64,000 nucleotides of DNA. Source: Zonotrichia leucophrys gambelii (Eukaryota; Chordata; Aves; Passeriformes; Passerellidae). The position numbers and the translations under genes are program-made. The notes below the pieces were generated by a model. It searched no databases. It was not told the origin of the DNA and was given only the letters and a program-made list of their open reading frames with translations. The stretch lies in contig NC_088172.1 of the NCBI RefSeq assembly GCF_028769735.1, positions 62,093,075 through 62,157,074 on the forward strand. The letters are read 5' to 3'. This document shows positions 62,915 through 64,000 of this stretch, piece by piece (positions within the stretch are counted from its first letter, which is position 1; each line of letters starts with the position of its first letter).

Positions 62915-64000
62915 CTAAGAGCAAAACTTTATTTAATATTACAAAAGATGGGAATATTTCAGAAATTATACTTCATGCAAATTTGCTCTGAATGTGTTCA
63001 GAACAAGCTATGGCTCTCCAAACCAGAGGAACAATTATTAAGGACTTCCTAGTGTTCCCTTTCTCCCAGATGGCTCCCCTGTGCCTGCATCTGCCAGCAC
63101 AGATGACATCAGAGGGGTTCTGCAGTCACAGGACTGTGAGTCCCAGGCTTGTGCTCACCCTCACAGCTGAGACTGGAAACTGAATAATTTATTCAGTGAG
63201 TTGGAGTGACCAGGTATTCCCTACGGTGAGGTGAGGAACTGGCTGTACAAACTCTGTACATGTGCAGAAGTTCCAGAACCTATGTATAGCTAATACACAT
63301 AATACATCTTGCAGAATATTTTTAATATGTTAATTTTTCAGAGCTTGAAGCCTTTTCTGTCTTGGGACTGTGCCAGCCTATAACTCACTAAAAGCCAAGA
63401 ACTGCATGAATTCAACACATCCTGAAGTTTTCAAGCACTCTAAAGAAAATAAATCAATTCAAAAAGGGCTACAAAATTAACAAAGATACTTTTGTATTCG
63501 ATCTTGTGCCTTGAAATTGTATAAAAGGTATTATTTTACTTTACACAGTTCTATTTAACTTTACACAGCATGAATCCATCCAGCTGCAGGCCTATACAAC
63601 TGACTCCTAAGAGACACCATGCCAAGGGTAAACACTGAGATCTCCTCCAGAGGCAGCCTATGACTTGGAACTCAACTGTTTCACCCCCAAAAATATGAAA
63701 AGTCATATCTGTAACACACAAACACCAACTCAGATATAACAACTTTTCCTGTTCCAAAGCAAGAGCAGGGAACAGATATTTCATCTCTTTAATCTGATAG
63801 TGTTCCCCCATGTCAACAAGACAGACCAAAATAGGTATCCACTGGTGATGAAGAAGCATGACAAGAAACCTGCAGAGTCAAGAGAAATGAGGTGCACGTT
63901 CAGTAACAGAGATTGCTCCACCACAGCCCAGCATTGGGATGGATGGATGGAATAAAAAGAAAAACTGCACAAGCCTGAAGTATCTGAAGATTTTTCAATA
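62915..64000 (-). other. TBCE intron, right edge of window
   Basis: AT-rich sequence running off the window. I looked for the preceding TBCE exon, expected to end just before the VLLCAQGW segment, and did not find it. No other element apart from a short (GGAT)n run at 63937-63950. Confidence 0.7.

Overview
This is vertebrate nuclear DNA, almost certainly from a bird. It carries at least nine fragments of CR1, the dominant avian non-LTR retrotransposon. The genes have interrupted coding sequences with canonical GT/AG splice sites, two promoters sit in CpG islands, and introns are compact. Gene order and orientation match the block LYST - GNG4 - B3GALNT2 - TBCE known from human 1q42.3, read in the opposite direction. 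I cannot tell the species; a songbird or other neoavian would fit. Layout, left to right: (1) 1-330 looks like the tail of a 3' UTR with a polyadenylation signal; by synteny this would be LYST. (2) 330-2690 is intergenic, then a CR1 copy runs directly into a CpG island (about 3400-4200), the likely GNG4 promoter. (3) GNG4 (+ strand) has its two coding exons at 10192-10287 and 16529-16657 and encodes 74 residues ending in a CTIL prenylation box. (4) 16658-27540 is intergenic, with a decayed CR1 reverse transcriptase fragment, another CR1 tail and a possible MIR-type SINE. (5) B3GALNT2 (+) has 12 coding exons from 28081 to 55447, starting in a second CpG island. All exons join in frame to a 494-residue glycosyltransferase with an intact DDD metal-binding motif. 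Intron 1 holds a diverged direct-repeat pair and a run of minus-strand open frames that may be an old LTR element. (6) TBCE (- strand) occupies 56666-62914 and continues off the right edge. Ten coding exons give the C-terminal 307 residues (leucine-rich repeats and ubiquitin-like domain); the N-terminal CAP-Gly part lies outside the window. The three recognised genes are unrelated in function: a G-protein gamma subunit, an ER O-mannosyl glycan enzyme, and a tubulin-folding cofactor. B3GALNT2 and TBCE are convergent with stop codons only 1.2 kb apart, so their 3' UTRs probably overlap. I found no CRISPR array, operon, prokaryotic element or clearly new system. The items most worth a second look are the antisense exon-like unit and repeat pair in B3GALNT2 intron 1, a perfect 28-bp palindrome in a TBCE intron, a 15-bp-arm hairpin, a start-stop uORF in the B3GALNT2 CpG island, and the convergent gene ends.
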